A DNA stretch of 17,691 nt, taken from positions 1 to 17,691 of the forward strand of contig CALALS010000287.1 in NCBI GenBank assembly GCA_937925525.1, read 5' to 3'. The position numbers and the translations under genes are program-made. Below, one piece after another: positions 14,322 through 17,691 of the stretch. The notes beneath the pieces are model-generated. The model made no database searches and had not been told where the DNA came from. It saw nothing but the letters and a program-made list of their open reading frames with translations. Numbering within the stretch: the stretch's first letter is position 1; every line of letters begins with the position of its first letter. The stretch comes from an uncultured Flavobacteriales bacterium (GTDB lineage: Bacteria; Bacteroidota; Bacteroidia; Flavobacteriales_E; Vicingaceae).

Positions 14322-16244
14322 TTATCGTAAAATTAATTTACTCATTTCCTTACCCAATAATGAATTAACTTCAATCAAATAAATTCCCTTTTGTAAAGTG
14401 CTAATGTTTATTTCTGTTTTGTTGGTATTAGGAGCAAGGTTTTCGGTATAAATTCGTTGCCCCAACATATTAGTAATGCTAATACTTTTTATTTCATCAA
14501 ATGGGTTGTAAAGATCTATGGTTAGTTTATCCGTAGCAGGGTTAGGGTAAATTTTAATGTCTTGGTTGGGTGTTGTGTTTTTCTCATTAACTCCTAAATA
14601 AAGGGTATCTAGTTCTGCTATTAACCAAACATCAGGGTCAAAAACTACTGTGTCAGGGTTAAAGCCCAGTTTAAATGAATAAGCTTGTCCGGTATAAGTA
14701 TGGTTTAGGGTAATAATGGTGTCTTTTCCTTGTCCTTTAAATTGTAAGGGAACATTCATTTCAAAAAAACTAACAGATGGTGAAGAAGGTGTTTGGTTTA
14801 ACACTACGTAAGTAGTGTCGTTTTGCACGCTCCAGACCACTTGCATAATAGGGTGGCCTTCACCATATACCCAGTCTTTAAAAAACTCTTGTAGGTTTTT
14901 GCCGCTAGCTGCTTCAAAATGTGCACGTAAGTCTTCCGTAACAGCATATCCAAAAGTAAGGTTTGGATCGTTTAAATAATTCCGAATGCCTGCAAAAAAC
15001 GTGCTATCACCAATTTCCCAACGTATCATGTGCAAAACCATAGCGCCTTTTACATAAGATATTCTACCTTCAAAAATACTCCACACATTGGTGGTGTCTC
15101 GGTTATAAATGCCTCCCCAAATGGCAGAAGTAATATAATCTACTGCATTTCTTTTCCAGTTGTACCAGTCAGTGTCATGAAACTGTGGCATGTACTCAAC
15201 GGTCAATCCTTCAAAATAAGTAGCAAAGCCTTCGTTTAGCCAAATATCTCTCCAGGAGCCGCAAGTTACTTTATTTCCAAACCATTGGTGAGCTAATTCA
15301 TGCGCCATTAAGCTATGTCTGAAATCACTCATAAAACTCATGGTGGTGTGTTCCATTCCACCGCCTCTTCCAAATTGTGCATGGCCGTATTTTTCTTTAT
15401 GAAATGGGTAAGGCTCAATTAAAGTATCAAATAACTCTAAAATAGGAACAATACCTTGTGATTCTGTGAAAAACTGTGCAGAGTCTTCAGGGTAAACGTA
15501 GTTTAGTATTTCTAAATTACCTGTACTTAAATTAGCAAAATGAGAAAACTCAGCGTAATTGGTAATAGCAATGGCAATTAAATAAGCCGGAATAGGATAG
15601 CGATGCTTCCAGTGATAAGTAACATTTGTGCCACTTGTGTCAATATTTTGTAAAGTTCCGTTGGAAGCAACTCTATTACCTAAAGTGGTTTTAACTATTA
15701 TATCTATGGAATCAGCTTTGTCTGAAAGGTGTTGTTTGCATGGCCACCAATCTTGTGCACCAAATGGTTCCGAAAGTGTCCAAATGATAGAATCTCCATT
15801 ATGAGAGCCTTGCATAAAAGAACCCAACCCACCGGACTGTGGCGTACCTTGATAATACACTTTAACGGAATCAAGGTTAGTAATGCTTGTGGGTAAATTG
15901 ATTTCGAGAATATTACCTGAAAGATGTGTGAAGCTAATAGCAATACTGTTGTAAATAACAGAATCGACTGTCAAAGCATTCGCTAAATCAAATTGTATTT
16001 TATTGATTCCTCCTGCGTCAGGTAAAAAGTAAGTAGTGATTTTTCCTTTGATGTAATTTACCTGTGGGTCAACTTCCCAATAACAATGATGATACTTAAT
16101 ATCGTAATTATCAATGGTAATAGATTTTTGTTGCGGATGATAATGTTTTCCTTCTTGTTCGGCTAGTTTGCATATATCTTCTTGAAAGGAGTTTTGGCCC
16201 AAACTAAATAACGGAACTAGCGCAAAAAGGATAAAAAGCCTCAT
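14322..16244 (-). CDS. Secreted M1-family zinc metallopeptidase with T9SS type A sorting domain
   Basis: This is a 640-aa aminopeptidase-like enzyme. Residues 1-16 are a signal peptide (LFSLGQ). The N-terminal beta domain (about 40-235) is followed by the catalytic domain. That has the exopeptidase motif GGGMEH (294-299), zinc site HELAH (315-319) with Glu338 in LNEGFATYFE, and the catalytic-type Tyr397 (SYVKGAMVLHMI). Residues 562-640 form a type A sorting domain (IKIYPNPATDKLTI, ITNMLGQRIYT, LQKGIYLIEV), so the enzyme should be exported through T9SS. It probably cleaves N-terminal residues from external peptides for nutrition. It lies 15 nt downstream of the exosortase-associated gene, in the same orientation. 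Confidence 0.95.
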   Translation of the reverse strand: MRLFILFALVPLFSLGQNSFQEDICKLAEQEGKHYHPQQKSITIDNYDIKYHHCYWEVDPQVNYIKGKITTYFLPDAGGINKIQFDLANALTVDSVIYNSIAISFTHLSGNILEINLPTSITNLDSVKVYYQGTPQSGGLGSFMQGSHNGDSIIWTLSEPFGAQDWWPCKQHLSDKADSIDIIVKTTLGNRVASNGTLQNIDTSGTNVTYHWKHRYPIPAYLIAIAITNYAEFSHFANLSTGNLEILNYVYPEDSAQFFTESQGIVPILELFDTLIEPYPFHKEKYGHAQFGRGGGMEHTTMSFMSDFRHSLMAHELAHQWFGNKVTCGSWRDIWLNEGFATYFEGLTVEYMPQFHDTDWYNWKRNAVDYITSAIWGGIYNRDTTNVWSIFEGRISYVKGAMVLHMIRWEIGDSTFFAGIRNYLNDPNLTFGYAVTEDLRAHFEAASGKNLQEFFKDWVYGEGHPIMQVVWSVQNDTTYVVLNQTPSSPSVSFFEMNVPLQFKGQGKDTIITLNHTYTGQAYSFKLGFNPDTVVFDPDVWLIAELDTLYLGVNEKNTTPNQDIKIYPNPATDKLTIDLYNPFDEIKSISITNMLGQRIYTENLAPNTNKTEINISTLQKGIYLIEVNSLLGKEMSKLILR

Positions 16245-16259
16245 AATAAGCTAAATTAC

Positions 16260-16730
16260 TTAAATTTTATTACTGCTTTTAAGTTCAGCAAATAATATTG
16301 TAAGTATAAAAGGAATTGGACTAAGTAATAGGGCTAAAAGCATTCTGAATTGATCGTAAAGGACAGGGTTCTTAAAAATCATATCCAATCCTAAAAAAAA
16401 TGCGGCTACTATCATTGAAAAAACATAGAAGTAGGAGTAGTACTTTATTACTTTTCGGCTTTTGTAGATATTCCAGACCGCAATAAATGAAGCAATAAAA
16501 ATTAAGCTTAAAAAGAAAATGGAATTAATCCACTTTAACTTTAGAAGTAATGATTTATCCATATAATACAGGGATTCATACAAAAAATGAAAGCCCAAAT
16601 AATATTCATGTGAATAACCCGGTAAAAAATATAAGAGGGAGAGTGAGATGCTTGTTCGAAAATAATCGAATAATAAAATGCTTATAAAAGCTAATGAAAC
16701 AATAGCCCATTTGGCTTTTTTTGATGTCAT
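16260..16730 (-). CDS. Exosortase-associated membrane protein
   Basis: This 156-aa protein has four predicted membrane helices (from the ATG: about 8-26, 67-87, 95-117 and 127-148). It belongs in position and type with the small partner proteins found next to XrtF/XrtX exosortases in Bacteroidota; assignment to a named family is inference. ATG 16730 was chosen because it overlaps the exosortase stop as ATGA. A GTG start at 16760 would add ten Lys/Gly-rich residues and a 34-nt overlap, and is less likely. Only a supporting role in exosortase processing can be proposed. Confidence 0.75.
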   Translation of the reverse strand: MTSKKAKWAIVSLAFISILLFDYFRTSISLSLLYFLPGYSHEYYLGFHFLYESLYYMDKSLLLKLKWINSIFFLSLIFIASFIAVWNIYKSRKVIKYYSYFYVFSMIVAAFFLGLDMIFKNPVLYDQFRMLLALLLSPIPFILTILFAELKSSNKI

Positions 16731-17248
16731 TTTTTTACTCTTTTTACCCACATTACCCACATAATAAATATGGCAGCATAAATAATTCCGGTGAATGTGA
16801 ATTTGTGGTTAAATTCAAGTGCTCCGGGTTTGTAGTAATAAATTAAAACTAAAGCTACAATTCTAATGATGTTTAAAATATGTATCACTAAAACTCCTGA
16901 GGAAATAAAAATAAGTTTGTCTTTTATTTTTGATTTGAAGCAAAGAATAAACCCTGCATAAAGAGCCATAAGGTTAATAGCGTCACATCTGCTACCAACT
17001 CTAACTATTCTGTCTGATGTAATGCCTAGTCTGTCCCAAGAAGAAACGACATCATAGTTAAACAATTCTAAAATAAATGCGCTGGTATCTGTTAAAAGAT
17101 GAATAAGTAATCTGTCAAAAAAGCCATTTGGTCTGAGCCATAACTCATAAACTACATAGTAAAGAACATAGAGTCCAACGGCTTTTGCTATAAAGAGCAA
17201 TACCTCTTTGTTCTTGGTAATAATTTTAGATAAGGATTGATTTTTCAC
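16727..17248 (-). CDS. Exosortase/archaeosortase family transpeptidase (XrtF/XrtX-like)
   Basis: This is a 173-aa integral membrane protein with about four helices. The exosortase catalytic triad is in order: Cys88 in GSRCDAINLMALYAGF, Arg129 in HILNIIRIVALVL, and His148 in EFNHKFTF, followed by a last helix (IIYAAIFIMWVMWV). Exosortases cleave C-terminal sorting tails of exported proteins, probably with transfer to an anchor. The residue usually seen two after the Cys is Gly (CxG); here it is Ala (CDA). The start is GTG 17248, 27 nt after the aminotransferase stop. No target with a recognisable exosortase tail is in the window. Both sorted proteins nearby carry T9SS tails instead. Confidence 0.85.
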   Translation of the reverse strand: MKNQSLSKIITKNKEVLLFIAKAVGLYVLYYVVYELWLRPNGFFDRLLIHLLTDTSAFILELFNYDVVSSWDRLGITSDRIVRVGSRCDAINLMALYAGFILCFKSKIKDKLIFISSGVLVIHILNIIRIVALVLIYYYKPGALEFNHKFTFTGIIYAAIFIMWVMWVKRVKK

Positions 17249-17275
17249 ACGTAAAATAAAAGTGATTAAAGATAC

Positions 17276-17691
17276 CTAAAAATCTTCAACTACTTTATCA
17301 TTTGGCTCTACCACTTTTTGATTGAGCGCAGCTACAATAGCTTTGCAAGTGTCGTTAAAGTATCTTTTTTGTCTGAAAGAACCTACCCACTGAATTCCTT
17401 TGGAGGCATTGGAAAGAAATAATTCATCGGCATACAAAAGGTTTCCAATGCTAATAGTAGCTTCAAAAACGTTGATTTTTAAATCTTTTGCTACTTCAAT
17501 GATTTGTTTGCGCATTACACCTGCCACACAGCCTTCTTCTAACGCAGGTGTGTATAGGCTTCCACTCTTGTAAAGAAATACATTGGCACTGATGGATTCA
17601 CAAATTCTGTTGTTTTCATTCATCAAAAGACATTCATCTAATTTTTTTTCTTTGGCATAAATACCTGCCAATACGTATTGTAGGCTGTTGC
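17276..17691 (-). CDS. Class IV aminotransferase (PabC/IlvE/Dat-like), 5' end beyond the window
   Basis: This is the C-terminal 138 or so residues of a PLP enzyme of fold type IV. The conserved core is visible: VLAGIYA, LLMNENNRICESISANVFLY (cofactor-contacting Glu and Asn), LYTPALEEGCVAGVMRKQI, ADELFLSNASKGIQWV. The frame is open to the right edge, and the apparent TTG start at 17671 is an internal Leu. The catalytic Lys lies upstream, outside the window. The short C-terminal part fits aminodeoxychorismate lyase (PabC) at least as well as a branched-chain transaminase; the two cannot be separated here. It heads the minus-strand run leading into the exosortase gene. Confidence 0.85.
   Translation of the reverse strand, partial: NSLQYVLAGIYAKEKKLDECLLMNENNRICESISANVFLYKSGSLYTPALEEGCVAGVMRKQIIEVAKDLKINVFEATISIGNLLYADELFLSNASKGIQWVGSFRQKRYFNDTCKAIVAALNQKVVEPNDKVVEDF

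Noticed and set aside
16731..16760. Longer N-terminus (GTG 16760) for the exosortase-associated protein
   Set aside because: The ATG at 16730 overlaps the exosortase stop as ATGA and gives a normal start before the first helix; the extension is only a Lys/Gly-rich translation of the exosortase 3' end in another frame.
17669..17671. TTG start for the aminotransferase
   Set aside because: The frame is open upstream to the window edge and the upstream residues (NSLQYV) continue the family alignment, so this codon is an internal Leu.

Overview
The window looks like a chromosomal stretch of an aerobic, AT-rich member of the Bacteroidota, most likely Flavobacteriales or a close relative. The signs are two secreted proteins with C-terminal type A sorting domains of the type IX secretion system (T9SS), a TonB-dependent receptor paired with a DUF4249 lipoprotein, an exosortase of the kind found in this phylum, several TAnnTTTG promoter boxes, and starts without Shine-Dalgarno sequences (many TTG or GTG). 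No rRNA, tRNA, CRISPR array or prophage was seen.

Positions 1-1100 are an accessory patch. A 21/42-bp tandem repeat runs off the left edge and reads on the minus strand as an open chain of heptads. Next is a REP-associated tyrosine transposase (RAYT) bracketed by a perfect 27-bp inverted pair of palindromes. The right palindrome cuts into the 5' end of a secreted-protein gene, leaving a stub of about 46 native codons. That stub lies 3 nt downstream of a 320-aa T9SS cargo gene (minus strand, to 2062).

Positions 2237-6295 are mostly housekeeping. An SDR oxidoreductase and shikimate kinase (aroK) overlap by ATGA on the plus strand. Converging on them is a minus-strand operon: HemY-type porphyrinogen oxidase, then a DUF218 membrane protein (stop and start abut), then a 221-aa protein of unknown function. 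That last protein weakly resembles bacterial gasdermins by eye.

Positions 6451-13206 form one plus-strand envelope locus. In order it holds a GIN/DUF2807 lipoprotein, a predicted outer-membrane beta-barrel, an ECF sigma factor, a membrane anti-sigma-like protein, a DUF4097-like secreted beta-repeat protein, a TonB-dependent receptor and a DUF4249 lipoprotein. An ECF-like promoter precedes the first gene and a TAnnTTTG box precedes the receptor. The simplest reading is an autoregulated envelope or surface-response operon with an uptake module at its end. An alpha/beta hydrolase follows, probably from its own, possibly leaderless, promoter.

Positions 14036-17691 are a minus-strand cluster: a class IV aminotransferase (PabC/IlvE-like, truncated at the right edge), an exosortase, its small membrane partner (ATGA overlap), a secreted M1 metallopeptidase with a T9SS tail, and a 94-aa membrane protein one base downstream of it.
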